A DNA stretch of 64,000 nucleotides from Mesorhizobium sp. (GTDB lineage: Bacteria; Pseudomonadota; Alphaproteobacteria; Rhizobiales; Rhizobiaceae), in assembly GCA_004020545.1 (NCBI GenBank), contig SAQE01000019.1:27833-91832 (forward strand), written 5' to 3'. The position numbers and the translations under genes were made by a program. This document shows, one piece after another, positions 16,869 through 25,031 of this stretch. Numbering within the stretch: position 1 is the stretch's first letter; every line of letters starts with the position of its first letter. Under the pieces are notes generated by a model, which made no database searches, was not told where the DNA came from, and saw nothing but the letters and a program-made list of their open reading frames with translations.

Positions 16869-17711
16869 TTAGCGCGGGGCCGTTCCGGGCATCGAACAGT
16901 CGAATGTCAGGGCGCCCGGCCCCGCATAGGAAGCGAGCCTGGGTCGTGCGGGCACGCCCGCGATTTCGAGAAGCAGCTTTCGGCGGATCGCGACCTCGAA
17001 CATGGCGAGATCGTCAATTCCGATCACGAATGCGTCCGGCCCGCCGATGACGCAATGTTCGTAGTATAGCGAGAGATACTGGCCTGCGAAGGATTGAAAG
17101 CCGTTGGCGTCGCTATGCGGCAGCGAAACCGGCAGGCCGTTGATGGTGATGCCCGAGCCGGTCAGCATATCGCGTATCGGCCCAACCGGCGGGCCGGCAT
17201 TGTTTGGGCCATCGCCGGATATGTCGATCACCCGGCGCTCGCCCGCCACCTGGATGTGCGCGAACAGGCCGGCTGCCGCCAGCAGCCCACTGGAAATGGA
17301 CGTACCCGTTTCCGCCATGATCGGCTTCATGGAAAGGGCATCAGCGAAACGCTTTGCATCCCCAGCACTGCTGATAATCGTCCATGGCAGAACGACGCGT
17401 TGATACTTTGGCCCGGCCCATTCAAGGTAAGATACCGCGATCGCGCCGCGCGCCCCCGATCCTATGGCCCGTTCAAAGTCGGGGTGGCGGAATGCGCTGA
17501 TATAGCCGTCGCGTTGGACGCGCTGCTCGGCGAGACTCATCGAGGAAGAGACGTCGACGGCAAGCACCAGTTCGAGGTCGACGTCGGATTTTCGGACCCC
17601 GCCGGCCGCTGTTGGCGAGCAGGGGCTGCTGACAAGGAGCGACAGGATCAAGAGACATCCTGTCGGCCTCGATCTCTTGGGCGGGGCGAGTCTGTTCTTC
17701 CAGCCTAACAT
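16869..17711 (-). CDS. DUF1194 (von Willebrand A-like) exported protein
   Basis: About 280 residues. After an N-terminal hydrophobic segment the VWA-like domain begins with VDLELVLAVDVSSSMSLAEQ, a MIDAS motif (DxSxS), continues through TGTSISSGLL (the MIDAS Thr region) and VIDISGDGPNN. This is the DUF1194 family, common in Rhizobiales and of unknown function. The C-terminus keeps two Cys. The start is uncertain: ATG 17711 (MLGWKN) has a GGATGG upstream, ATG 17720 is three codons earlier, and an open frame extends to 17816 without a clear signal. The gene ends 49 bases after a convergent gene. Confidence 0.8.
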   Translation of the reverse strand: MLGWKNRLAPPKRSRPTGCLLILSLLVSSPCSPTAAGGVRKSDVDLELVLAVDVSSSMSLAEQRVQRDGYISAFRHPDFERAIGSGARGAIAVSYLEWAGPKYQRVVLPWTIISSAGDAKRFADALSMKPIMAETGTSISSGLLAAAGLFAHIQVAGERRVIDISGDGPNNAGPPVGPIRDMLTGSGITINGLPVSLPHSDANGFQSFAGQYLSLYYEHCVIGGPDAFVIGIDDLAMFEVAIRRKLLLEIAGVPARPRLASYAGPGALTFDCSMPGTAPR

Positions 17712-17816
17712 TGCTGCCATCCGTCGCGGCGCGGCGCCATACGGTTTCGGCAATCGGATAAGGAATCTGCGCTGGCAGACGGATGCGCGCTTCACCCGAA
17801 CGGGTGAGGGCATCAA

Positions 17817-18959
17817 TCAGGGTTTTGAAGGCACTCGCAAGCGCGACAGCAGTGCCGCGAGCTCAGCCTGGCGATGCGTTCCCGTTTTGTCGAGGATTGC
17901 CCTCAACTGGGTTCGGGCGGTTTCGTGGCCGATCGCCAATCGCTCGCTCGCCGCCTCGATCCCGCAGCCGGTGGCGAGGCTGGAAGCCAGTCGCGCTTCG
18001 GCCGGGGTCAGTTGGAAAGCATGCCGGAGCAACCACGCCGGCGGCGCCCGTTCGCTGACAGGATCAGTGAAGCAAAGCAGAAAGTCACCGCCATTGAACA
18101 GATCGTGCACGAATGACGTCATCGGCACGATCTCGGCCAGTAGCCAGAACGACCCGTCACGGGTGATGACGGCCGGCTCGCTCCGGAGCGCTTTGTCCCG
18201 CGCACTGGAAACGGCCGCACCAATCATGCGCTGCAGGCTGGAATCGCTCTCCCGGTCGGCTGCATGGATGCGGCCATGGCGGATCATGAGACCGGAACCG
18301 AACAGGGCATCTGCATGTGCATTGGAACGCGTCACGCCGCCGCGGCAGTCGAGCAGCGCCGCAGCGCAATTGAACTGGTCGAGCACGGCTAATGCCGGGT
18401 CGAGCGAAACATCCCAGATCTTCTCGGCCAGACTGATGATGCGGATCAGATCCGGTGCCACGCGCAGAAAATGGTCGGCCTCGGATGTGTCAAAGGGGTC
18501 GCTCCTTGTGGCATCACGGTACATCGACAGGACCCATTTGCGTCGCCTGACCGGGAAGACAACGGCGGCCCACAACTCGCGATGCCCCGGACGGGCTATC
18601 TTCTGATAGTAGGGCAGGAGCTTTCTTTCCTCCGGCGTGGAGATTTCGTCTTCGACGGTGAAGTAGGGCGCCGGTTTCGGCAGCCGCGGCTCCCTTTCCG
18701 GATGCGGGTCGGGCGCGTCTCGGGCATTTTCGACCCAGAGCTCCGTGAATTCAGCGTGTTCCAGCGAGTCCGGGGTCGGTCTGGTTCGCTTGCGTTGATC
18801 GCTGCGGAACGGATGCGTGTTATCGTGGGTGCGGATAGCGCAACTCGTCACGCCCAGGGAATCGGCCAGGTTTTGCAAGGCCCGCGGCCACCGCCCGAAT
18901 TCGAAGGCGGCGTCGTAGCAATCCTCGATCGCGGACGCGATTCCCCGGTTGGCAGCCAT
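17817..18959 (-). CDS. LuxR-type helix-turn-helix transcriptional regulator
   Basis: 380 residues. The C-terminal 60 residues form a LuxR/GerE helix-turn-helix (FQLTPAEARLASSLATGCGIEAASERLAIGHETARTQLRAIL in separate helices), preceded by about 300 residues with no receiver or autoinducer domain recognisable. The organisation resembles rhizobial orphan LuxR proteins with a PAS-like central region. ATG 18959 was chosen for GAAGG at about -10; an upstream in-frame ATG at 18995 is possible and the frame stays open to 19565 without coding character. The ligand and targets are unknown. Confidence 0.8.
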   Translation of the reverse strand: MAANRGIASAIEDCYDAAFEFGRWPRALQNLADSLGVTSCAIRTHDNTHPFRSDQRKRTRPTPDSLEHAEFTELWVENARDAPDPHPEREPRLPKPAPYFTVEDEISTPEERKLLPYYQKIARPGHRELWAAVVFPVRRRKWVLSMYRDATRSDPFDTSEADHFLRVAPDLIRIISLAEKIWDVSLDPALAVLDQFNCAAALLDCRGGVTRSNAHADALFGSGLMIRHGRIHAADRESDSSLQRMIGAAVSSARDKALRSEPAVITRDGSFWLLAEIVPMTSFVHDLFNGGDFLLCFTDPVSERAPPAWLLRHAFQLTPAEARLASSLATGCGIEAASERLAIGHETARTQLRAILDKTGTHRQAELAALLSRLRVPSKP

Positions 18960-19212
18960 TGGACTGACCTTCGTAATGGACGGGCTACCGCGCATCCATG
19001 TTAGCACAGGCATACGGGTGCGAAAAATCACAAGCAAACAAGGCGATGCAGCGGCGCGGCCGTAGTCAAAGTACGATGTTCTCGGGAGTGAGTTGTGAAT
19101 CACGGCCTTTGTCGTTCCATTGCAATTCATGGCATCGCCGTTTCGACGCGCCTGCCAACTTCCTCCAGCCGATTGACCGGGATGGCGGAAGCACCTAGTT
19201 TGCCGGTGCAAA

Positions 19213-19274
19213 ATGGGGATGGGGTTCCCCCGAAAACGCCCGAGCGTTTCGTATCTGGGCCGATGACTCCTGCC
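19213..19274 (+). promoter_or_regulatory. Fluoride riboswitch (crcB motif) aptamer
   Basis: The conserved 5' part GGGGATGGGGTTCCCCCG and AAACGCC (19215-19240) and the 3' signature CCGATGACTCCTGCC (19260-19274) match the crcB RNA consensus, a pseudoknotted aptamer that binds fluoride through Mg2+. It lies about 104 bases upstream of the first fluC gene and runs directly into a terminator hairpin, giving a transcriptional ON switch in fluoride. Motif and position are seen directly; the mechanism follows from the family. Confidence 0.92.
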
Positions 19275-19306
19275 AGGCGTGCTTTCGCGCGGCAGGATTT
19301 GTTTTT
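19268..19306 (+). terminator. Riboswitch expression-platform terminator
   Basis: Arms TCCTGCC (19268-19274) and GGCAGGA (19291-19297) are followed by TTTGTTTTT (19298-19306). The 5' arm uses the last bases of the aptamer, so ligand-bound folding and the terminator are mutually exclusive. Confidence 0.85.
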
Positions 19307-19377
19307 CCGCTCGCAACATGCCTGTTTTCATGAGGTGATTCCTTAAGTGGAATCGCATTTGGAAAGGTATTGAAACG

Positions 19378-19770
19378 ATGACCCTTGCGGCTTGCGCCCT
19401 GGTCCTGGTCGGCGGTTTCCTCGGCGGCGTTTCCCGCTTCTTCCTGTCGGGCCTTATCGGCCGCAGCATCGGCGAGACCTTTCCCTGGGGCACCCTGGTG
19501 GTCAACGTCTCCGGCGCGCTCGCCATCGGCGCTTTCGCCGGCGCGGCGCGCGCCGTCGGCGGCATCTTTTCCGCCGAACTGGTGCGCGACCTGATCGTGG
19601 TCGGCCTCTTCGGCGGCTACACGACGGTTTCGTCCTTCTGCCTGCAGACGCTGAACCTGGCGCTCGACGGCGAGCGGCGGCTCGCCGTCTTCAACATCGT
19701 CGCTTCCTCGGCGCTTTGCGTGCTTGCGGTCGCCCTGGGCTTCCGGGCTGTCGTCTGGATGGCGGGGTAG
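19378..19770 (+). CDS. crcB: Fluoride exporter FluC/CrcB, first subunit
   Basis: 130 residues, four membrane helices. Fluc hallmarks: GGFLGGVSRFFLSG in helix 1, the Asn in GTLVVNVSGAL of helix 2, and GLFGGYTTVSSFCLQT, the helix-3 break that binds the central Na+. The Phe of the usual TTFS is Val here, so a polar-track residue differs from the second subunit. It exports fluoride passively as a dual-topology dimer. It sits behind the fluoride riboswitch and 6 bases before a second, divergent copy; such pairs usually form a heterodimer. Confidence 0.92.
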   Translation: MTLAACALVLVGGFLGGVSRFFLSGLIGRSIGETFPWGTLVVNVSGALAIGAFAGAARAVGGIFSAELVRDLIVVGLFGGYTTVSSFCLQTLNLALDGERRLAVFNIVASSALCVLAVALGFRAVVWMAG

Positions 19771-19776
19771 GGCGTC

Positions 19777-20205
19777 ATGTCCGGAAACGACAGGCAGACG
19801 GAGTTTCGCCTCTATCTCTCGGTCGGCTGCGGCGCGGCGATCGGCTCGCTGGTGCGCTTTCTCTCAGGCTACGTCATCGTCTCGCTGCTGGGCTTGAGCG
19901 CGCTTTATGCCACTGCCTTCGTCAACGTGGTCGGCTCCTTCGTGATCATGTTCTTCGCTACGCTGACCCGGCCGGACGGGCGCCTGATGGTCGGCCCGGC
20001 CGGTCGCCAGTTCGTGACCGGAGGGTTCTGCGGCGGCCTCACCACCTTCTCGGCCATGAGCCTCGATACCTTCATCCTGCTTTTCGAGGGCGACCTCGGC
20101 CTCGCCACGACCTATCTTGTCAGTGTGGTGGTGCTGTCGCTTGCCTCGGCCTGGCTCAGCTATCTCATGGCGGCCAGGCTCAACCGCTTGCCGATCACCA
20201 GGTGA
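19777..20205 (+). CDS. crcB: Fluoride exporter FluC/CrcB, second subunit
   Basis: 142 residues, four membrane helices. Hallmarks are the helix-1 Gly-rich segment with Arg ([17 protein letters not shown]), [12 protein letters not shown] in helix 2, and [17 protein letters not shown] in helix 3. It differs strongly from the first copy, which supports an obligate heterodimer in which the two subunits have opposite topology. It lies in the same riboswitch-controlled operon, 6 bases after the first copy. Confidence 0.92.
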   Translation: MSGNDRQTEFRLYLSVGCGAAIGSLVRFLSGYVIVSLLGLSALYATAFVNVVGSFVIMFFATLTRPDGRLMVGPAGRQFVTGGFCGGLTTFSAMSLDTFILLFEGDLGLATTYLVSVVVLSLASAWLSYLMAARLNRLPITR

Positions 20206-20220
20206 CTCAGGGAGGAGAAC

Positions 20221-20559
20221 ATGGAACTTCCCAGCCAATGCGTGCTGCTCAGGATATTCTTCGGCGAGGACGACAGGGCGGCCGACGGCATGCCGCTGCA
20301 TGAGGCGATCGTCATCAAGGCGCGCGAGATCGGCATGGCGGGCGCGACCGTGCTCCGGGGACCGCTCGGCTTCGGCCGCTCGAGCGTGCTCCACACCGCC
20401 AAGATCCTGCGGCTGTCGCAGGATCTGCCTATCGTCGTCGAGATCGTCGACGCGCCGGAGAAGATCGATGCGCTGATCCCCCAGATCAAGGCGCTGACCA
20501 TGAGCTGCCTGATCACCAAGGAGAAGGTCGAGGTCATCCGCTACGGTGACGGGAATTGA
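20221..20559 (+). CDS. DUF190 protein associated with fluoride export
   Basis: 112 residues, PII-like ferredoxin fold of the DUF190 family: LRIFFGEDDR at the start, GMAGATVLRGPLGFG in the centre, and LPIVVEIVDAPEKID, which resembles PII-type strands. DUF190 genes are frequent neighbours of crcB. It may sense a nucleotide or ion and regulate the channel, but this is inference. The start ATG 20221 has AGGGAGGAGAAC upstream and is the last gene of the riboswitch operon. Confidence 0.88.
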   Translation: MELPSQCVLLRIFFGEDDRAADGMPLHEAIVIKAREIGMAGATVLRGPLGFGRSSVLHTAKILRLSQDLPIVVEIVDAPEKIDALIPQIKALTMSCLITKEKVEVIRYGDGN

Positions 20560-20573
20560 ACTCGGCCGGCCGA

Positions 20574-20780
20574 TCAGCCATGGCGAAGACGGCGGCCGAT
20601 CGTGTCTTCGTCGAAGATGCCCGCGGAAAAGAGCCTCATGGCTTCGATCGCCAGCTCGGAAGCCTCAGGGCTGCCACGGGTAATGCCCCGCTCCTCGCAG
20701 ACCTGGTCATAGATGCGCTTCAACAGGACGAGATCGTCCGGATATGCAACGCCGCTTGTGGAAACATGGGCTTTGATCAT
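20574..20780 (-). CDS. Conserved small hypothetical protein
   Basis: 68 residues from ATG 20780, chosen because GGGAGGGAAGC precedes it. The sequence is mainly helical (YPDDLVLLKRIYDQVCEERG; SPEASELAIEAMRLFSAG), with one Cys and no signal or membrane segment. No Pfam-type domain is recognised with certainty; similar short proteins are common in rhizobia. It is convergent with the fluoride operon, 14 bases from its end. Confidence 0.7.
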   Translation of the reverse strand: MIKAHVSTSGVAYPDDLVLLKRIYDQVCEERGITRGSPEASELAIEAMRLFSAGIFDEDTIGRRLRHG

Positions 20781-20901
20781 GCTTCCCTCCCTATCTTTGG
20801 GCGGAAGCATGATGTTCGCTCACAGCCGGTGGCGCCCATTGCCACTGCCACCGATCGCTCCGATTTAGTGCAGTCGGCCTGCTCGCCCACCCCACTGCAA
20901 C

Positions 20902-20927
20902 AAAAAAGGCGGCCCGAGAGCCGCCTT
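20902..20927 (-). terminator. Intrinsic terminator of ndk
   Basis: Perfect arms AAGGCGGC (20906-20913) and GCCGCCTT (20920-20927); read on the minus strand the A run at 20902-20907 becomes the U tract. It lies 21 bases after the ndk stop. Confidence 0.85.
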
Positions 20928-20947
20928 CATTGCAAAACCGCAGCTTC

Positions 20948-21370
20948 TCAGCCGACGATCTCGGTGTCGGAGAACCAGTAGCGGATCTCCTGCGCGGCGG
21001 TTTCCGGTGCGTCCGAGCCGTGCACCGAATTCTCGCCGATCGACAGCGCATGTACCTTGCGGATGGTGCCCTCGGCGGCGTTGGCCGGGTTGGTGGCTCC
21101 CATCACTTCGCGGTTCTGGGCAATGGCGTTCTCGCCCTCCAGCACCTGCACGACGGTCGGACCCGAAGACATGAACTCGACCAGCTCGCCGAAGAACGGA
21201 CGCTCCTTGTGCACGGCGTAAAAACCTTCGGCCTCGCGGCGGCTCATCCACACGCGGCGCGATGCGATAACGCGCAGGCCCGCGTCCTCCAGCATCTTGG
21301 TGATGGCGCCGGTCAGATTACGCTTGGTCGCATCCGGCTTGATCATGGAGAAGGTGCGTTCGATCGCCAT
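20948..21370 (-). CDS. ndk: Nucleoside-diphosphate kinase
   Basis: 140 residues, the standard length. The protein begins [18 protein letters not shown], has [16 protein letters not shown] and the active-site His in [11 protein letters not shown]. It transfers the gamma-phosphate from ATP to NDPs through phospho-His. ATG 21370 was chosen from homology of the opening residues; the frame upstream (to 21421) is not conserved-looking. It is a single gene with its own terminator. Confidence 0.96.
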   Translation of the reverse strand: MAIERTFSMIKPDATKRNLTGAITKMLEDAGLRVIASRRVWMSRREAEGFYAVHKERPFFGELVEFMSSGPTVVQVLEGENAIAQNREVMGATNPANAAEGTIRKVHALSIGENSVHGSDAPETAAQEIRYWFSDTEIVG

Positions 21371-21546
21371 TGGCTCGTCCTTGTTTTGGGAATGGAAATT
21401 GGAGTGGCGGGCTCTATACAAGTCGCTCGGCGGCTTGCCAAGGGGCGGCAGCTTCTGGCCAAGGCTGGCTCTTTGCGGGATAATTAGACGGCTGCGAGCG
21501 CGCCTCGCTCAAAGTCCCGGGCGCCGCAGCGGCGGAGCAGGAGGCG

Positions 21547-21750
21547 ATGAACCGGCCCTACCTCAGACGCGACGACATCGCCGGCATTCTCCTCATGGCC
21601 GTGGTTCTTGCCGCGATCGTCTTCGTGCTGCTGTTCTTCCCACAGCCCGGACAAAAGAATTTCGGCTTCGGCCCGGAATGGCAATGCGCCCGCATGGAAA
21701 AGGGTGACCCGATCTGCGTCAGGCTGGTCCAGAAGGATGAGGCAAAATGA
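21547..21750 (+). CDS. Small single-pass membrane protein, unknown
   Basis: 67 residues: a short basic N-terminus (NRPYLRRDD), one membrane helix (about 12-32) and a 35-residue polar tail with two Cys (QCARM; ICVRL), presumably periplasmic. ATG 21547 follows GCAGGAGGCG. Similar orphan proteins occur in Mesorhizobium and relatives. It is followed by a RIME-like element. Confidence 0.72.
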   Translation: MNRPYLRRDDIAGILLMAVVLAAIVFVLLFFPQPGQKNFGFGPEWQCARMEKGDPICVRLVQKDEAK

Positions 21751-21763
21751 CGGCAGCGGCAAA

Positions 21764-21917
21764 TCTCCCCCTCGAGGGGGAGATGGCCGCGAAGCGGCCA
21801 GAGGGGGTCGTCTCGCGTGGAGCGCCGGCCTCTTCTTTCGCCGCCTCATGGCGTCGCGGCAGTTGAGGCGACCCCCTCTGTCGCCTTCGGCGATCTCCCC
21901 TCGAGGGGGGAGATCGC
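21764..21917. repeat. RIME-like element (copy B)
   Basis: About 154 bases with two inverted arms: ATCTCCCCCTCGAGGGGGAG plus AGAGGGGGTCG on the left and CGACCCCCTCT plus CTCCCCTCGAGGGGGGAG on the right. Each arm is itself a palindrome. It fills the gap between the small membrane protein and the GST gene. Confidence 0.8.
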
Positions 21918-21922
21918 CAGCG

Positions 21923-22615
21923 TCACGCTGCGGCCGCGACCTGCCGGCCGATCGCGCCATGCAGGTCGAGGCAGCGCTCGAACCACTGGGCCACGCTATC
22001 GCTCTCGTCGAGCAGCCGGTAGGGCGAGGCGATGCGCGCCCATTGCAGCGCGCCGAAGACGATGTAATCGGCAAACAGCGGCGAGCTCCCGCCGATGAAG
22101 GGCTGGTAGGTCAACATCGAGCGCAGCGGCTCCAGCGAAGCGCGGAAGCCTGCCAGTCCCGCATCGCGGCCCGCCACTACCTCTTCCAGCTTCTTGCCCA
22201 AGCGCTGTTCGCGATTCTCGCGGAAATACACCGCGTTCGCCTCGTCCTGCATGCCATGCAAGTCGGTAAGCGCTACGCTTGTGACGTAGGGATGGATGGT
22301 GAGCTGCGACCAGCGCTCGATGAAGCGCGCCATCGCCTTGCCGCCTTCGCCGCCAAACAGCGCCGGCCGCTCCGGATAGGCCTCGTCGAGATAGAGCGCG
22401 ATGGCGAAGGAATCGGCCACCACGCGGTCGCCGTCGCGGATCACCGGCACCGTCTTCGAGACGCCGCCTTCGACCTCCGGCACTTCCAGGAAGCGCGTCG
22501 GCACCTTGGTGGCGGCGAGCCCCTTATGGGCCAGCGCCATCTTCGTCTTCCAGCAATGCGGGCTGAACGGGCGTTGGGCGTCGTGGCCGACGAGGTCGTA
22601 GAACAGAATGGTCAT
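21923..22615 (-). CDS. Glutathione S-transferase family protein, LigE/LigF-like N-terminus
   Basis: 230 residues. The thioredoxin-like domain has FSPHCWKTKMALAHKG (about 17-32), a pattern resembling the beta-etherase/LigE-LigF branch rather than the classical Tyr or Ser GSTs. The cis-Pro segment is KTVPVIRDGDRVVADSFAIA, and the helical C-terminal domain runs from about 95. It probably conjugates or cleaves with glutathione in the cytoplasm; the substrate is unknown. It is divergent from the DinB-like gene, with 60 bases between. Confidence 0.84.
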   Translation of the reverse strand: MTILFYDLVGHDAQRPFSPHCWKTKMALAHKGLAATKVPTRFLEVPEVEGGVSKTVPVIRDGDRVVADSFAIALYLDEAYPERPALFGGEGGKAMARFIERWSQLTIHPYVTSVALTDLHGMQDEANAVYFRENREQRLGKKLEEVVAGRDAGLAGFRASLEPLRSMLTYQPFIGGSSPLFADYIVFGALQWARIASPYRLLDESDSVAQWFERCLDLHGAIGRQVAAAA

Positions 22616-22675
22616 TGGCGGGTCGGTCCCTGAGGTTTACGAAGAGCCGGGATTCGTTGCGAGCCGGATGGAAGA

Positions 22676-23185
22676 ATGAAACAGCATTTCATGATGTTTG
22701 CAGCCTACAATCAATGGGCCAACGCGCGCATCTACGATGCCGCCGCCGATCTCAACGAAGAAGAATTCGGCCGCGATGTCGGCGCGTTCTTCGGCTCGAT
22801 GCTGGGCACGCTCAACCATCTGCTCGTCACCGACCGCATCTGGATGAAGCGCTTTACCAGCGAGGGTGATGCGCCCTCAAACCTTGCGACAATCCTCTAT
22901 CGCGCCTTCCCAGGCTTGCGTTTGGCGCGCGAGGCCGAGGACAGGAGGATCGTCGACTGGGTAGGCGGCATGACCGACAAGGCGTTCACCGGACGTTTTT
23001 CTTATATGACGACCGACATGCGCACCGTCTCGCAGCGGCTGGCGCCGGCGCTCAGCCATCTTTTCAACCACCAGACCCACCATCGCGGCCAGGCGCATAT
23101 GTGCCTCACCGTGCTCGGCAGACCCTCGGTGCCGCTCGACCTGATGCTGTTCCAGCGCTCCGAGGAAGGCCGCGCCTACGCCTGA
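22676..23185 (+). CDS. DinB-fold protein
   Basis: 169 residues, four-helix DinB/YfiT fold. The metal-binding His triad is visible as His48 (TLNHLL) and His132/His136 (NHQTHHRGQ). The opening MKQHFMMFAAYNQWANARIY is typical. Members bind Zn or Ni, and some act as mycothiol/bacillithiol or glutathione-dependent transferases. The adjacent divergent GST could be functionally related, but no evidence proves it. Confidence 0.88.
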   Translation: MKQHFMMFAAYNQWANARIYDAAADLNEEEFGRDVGAFFGSMLGTLNHLLVTDRIWMKRFTSEGDAPSNLATILYRAFPGLRLAREAEDRRIVDWVGGMTDKAFTGRFSYMTTDMRTVSQRLAPALSHLFNHQTHHRGQAHMCLTVLGRPSVPLDLMLFQRSEEGRAYA

Positions 23186-23279
23186 TTGCTTGTTAACCAA
23201 GCTTGCATTGAAGCTAATATATTAGGACTTCGTTTGCGCTCGCGCTCCACAATAGGCCAGTTGCAGTGGGAGCAGTGAC

Positions 23280-24065
23280 ATGCGCATCGATTTGTCCCCC
23301 ACGAGTTGGGGCAGGGTGGCGCTGGTCACCATCGCCGGCACGGCCTTCTTCATTGCCGCGGCCTTCTTTGTCGATTCCTTCAACTTTCCCTCGCTGTCGC
23401 CGGACGCGCTGCTCTGGGCAGAACTCACCGACCTGTTCCTGCCGCTCGTCCTTGGCGGCTCCTTCCTGTTCTTCCTGATGTGGAAGATGCGCCAGTTGGC
23501 GATCGCCCAGAAAGAGCTCAGCATCGTCGCCGCGACCGACAGCCTGACGGCCGTCTTCAACCGCGGCGCCTTCTCGATGTTGGTGGAAGCTTATCTCGAA
23601 CAGGCGCGCGGCCATGCCGTCGCCGATACCGGCGCGCTGCTGATCGTGGACGCCGATCATTTCAAGTCGATCAACGACCGTCTCGGCCACGATTGCGGCG
23701 ACCAGGCGCTGAAGCTGATCGCCAGGACGATCCAGGGCCAGCTTCACGGCGCCGACATCGTCGGGCGCATAGGCGGCGAGGAATTCGCGGTCTTTCTTCC
23801 GGGCGCCGATGCGACGCGCTCCTTCCTGGTCGCGGAATCGATCAGGCTGGGCATCCGCGAGGCCGGGTTCGCGCCCAGCGGGCAGCCATGGCCGCTCTCG
23901 GTCAGCATCGGCGGCGTCGCCTTCAGCGGACCCACCACCTATCACCACATGTTCCAGGTCGCCGACAGGCATCTCTACAAGGCGAAGTCGAACGGGCGTG
24001 ACCAGGTAAGCTTCGAAAGCCCGCGCAACGTGTTGTTGGACGACGTCTCCAGCACGTTCCATTGA
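23280..24065 (+). CDS. Membrane-bound diguanylate cyclase (GGDEF)
   Basis: 261 residues. Two hydrophobic segments (about 13-32 and 52-69) form an N-terminal anchor, followed by a GGDEF domain (about 82-250) with GGEEF at 165-169 and the conserved DADHFKSINDRLGH. The active-site sequence predicts c-di-GMP synthesis. The upstream inhibitory I-site (RxxD) is replaced by His-Gly-Ala-Asp at 156-159, so product inhibition may be weak. No other sensory domain is present; the protein probably has a short periplasmic loop. ATG 23280. Confidence 0.92.
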   Translation: MRIDLSPTSWGRVALVTIAGTAFFIAAAFFVDSFNFPSLSPDALLWAELTDLFLPLVLGGSFLFFLMWKMRQLAIAQKELSIVAATDSLTAVFNRGAFSMLVEAYLEQARGHAVADTGALLIVDADHFKSINDRLGHDCGDQALKLIARTIQGQLHGADIVGRIGGEEFAVFLPGADATRSFLVAESIRLGIREAGFAPSGQPWPLSVSIGGVAFSGPTTYHHMFQVADRHLYKAKSNGRDQVSFESPRNVLLDDVSSTFH

Positions 24066-24130
24066 TAGGTTGCGCGAAAACATCCGCCTCTTTGCCGCAC
24101 GTTCGCAAACCTGCACCGGCAAGGCGAGTG

Positions 24131-24217
24131 TTCTGTGCGATGTTTCACGCAAGGGACCGTTCTGTGCGCTGCTTCACGCAGCGGCATGTTCTATGCGATG
24201 TTTCACGCAGCGCCGGA
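24131..24217. repeat. Three imperfect 29-bp tandem repeats
   Basis: Units begin at 24131, 24160 and 24189, each reading TTCTGTGCG (or TTCTATGCG) then AT/CT-G-TTTCACGCA. Two or three substitutions separate copies. They lie in the 287-base gap between the diguanylate cyclase and the DUF982 gene, which holds no other recognisable feature. Confidence 0.8.
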
Positions 24218-24352
24218 AAAGTTTCGTCGAATCTGGCCGGGGCAGCGGCATGCATGCCGGAAGGCTGGGTTGAACGAGAAAAACCCGCCCGAGAAAATCA
24301 TCTCAGGTGGGTCTGGCGGGCCCTCCATCGGGCCGTGCGGGGCCTGCCAGTA

Positions 24353-24655
24353 TCAGGCGGCGAAGCCACTATGGGCGCGCGCGACTGGCTTCACCGAGAC
24401 GATCGGCTGATCCGCCGGCCACAGGATGCCGGCCGTCACCGCGAAGGTGACCAGCGCGTCGCGCGCCGATTCGGCCGAGATTTCTCCGCTCCGCGCGGCT
24501 CCGCAGGCCCTCACCGCCGCGCCATAGCTCAGCCGACGCCGTGACGGCGGAAATTCGGTCAGGAACACGTGCATGTCGGACAGCGTGGCTATCATACGCC
24601 TATGGCCGGCGCCGACACTGAGCGCGACCGGAGCGAAGAACATCCCGTCGTACAT
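24353..24655 (-). CDS. DUF982 protein
   Basis: 100 residues. The family core is VFLTEFPPSRRRLSYGAAVR followed by RACGAARSGEISAESARDAL, typical of DUF982, small cytoplasmic proteins almost confined to Rhizobiales and of unknown function. The start ATG 24655 follows GAGAGGTCTAA. It is separated from the next minus-strand gene by 128 bases. Confidence 0.83.
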   Translation of the reverse strand: MYDGMFFAPVALSVGAGHRRMIATLSDMHVFLTEFPPSRRRLSYGAAVRACGAARSGEISAESARDALVTFAVTAGILWPADQPIVSVKPVARAHSGFAA

Positions 24656-24783
24656 TTAGACCTCTCGGACTGGGGCGGAGGATGGCGGGCTGCCACCCTC
24701 GGTCTTGGGGTAGGACGTCACACAACGCGCCTTGTGGCGTGAGGTTCCGCGTTCGGGGGATCTTTCGCGCCTGGCTTCCGGAG

Positions 24784-24969
24784 CTATGGGCTGGCGCCGG
24801 CGGTGATTGCCATTTCCGGTGGAAGTTGCGGAACCTGGTAGTGCGCCGACAACACCAGCAGGAGGATCGCGACACCTGCGATCAGCGCCGCGACGATGTT
24901 GACGAAAAGCTGGCCCGCCAGTTCACCGAGCCGCTGCCGCCAACTCATCGTCGATGGAATGAAGCGCAT
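24784..24969 (-). CDS. Small membrane protein, unknown
   Basis: 61 residues from ATG 24969 with AGGTGG about 8 bases upstream. An amphipathic start (SWRQRLGELAGQLF) leads into one strong membrane helix (VNIVAALIAGVAILLLVLSA), with a short polar tail (QVPQLPPEMAITAG). No family recognised. The frame extends upstream to 25026, but without a ribosome-binding site. Confidence 0.6.
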   Translation of the reverse strand: MRFIPSTMSWRQRLGELAGQLFVNIVAALIAGVAILLLVLSAHYQVPQLPPEMAITAGASP

Positions 24970-25031
24970 TTTCCACCTGTTTTCATGGGTGGGCTCAAGG
25001 CCTGCGTCACGCGTCGACCACAGCACCCGAG

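Noticed and set aside
18960-19565. Upstream extension of the LuxR gene
   Set aside because: The frame is open but overlaps the fluoride riboswitch and lacks coding character; ATG 18959 has a good ribosome-binding site.
24131-24217. CRISPR array
   Set aside because: Three adjacent 29-bp units without spacers and no cas genes; they are tandem repeats.
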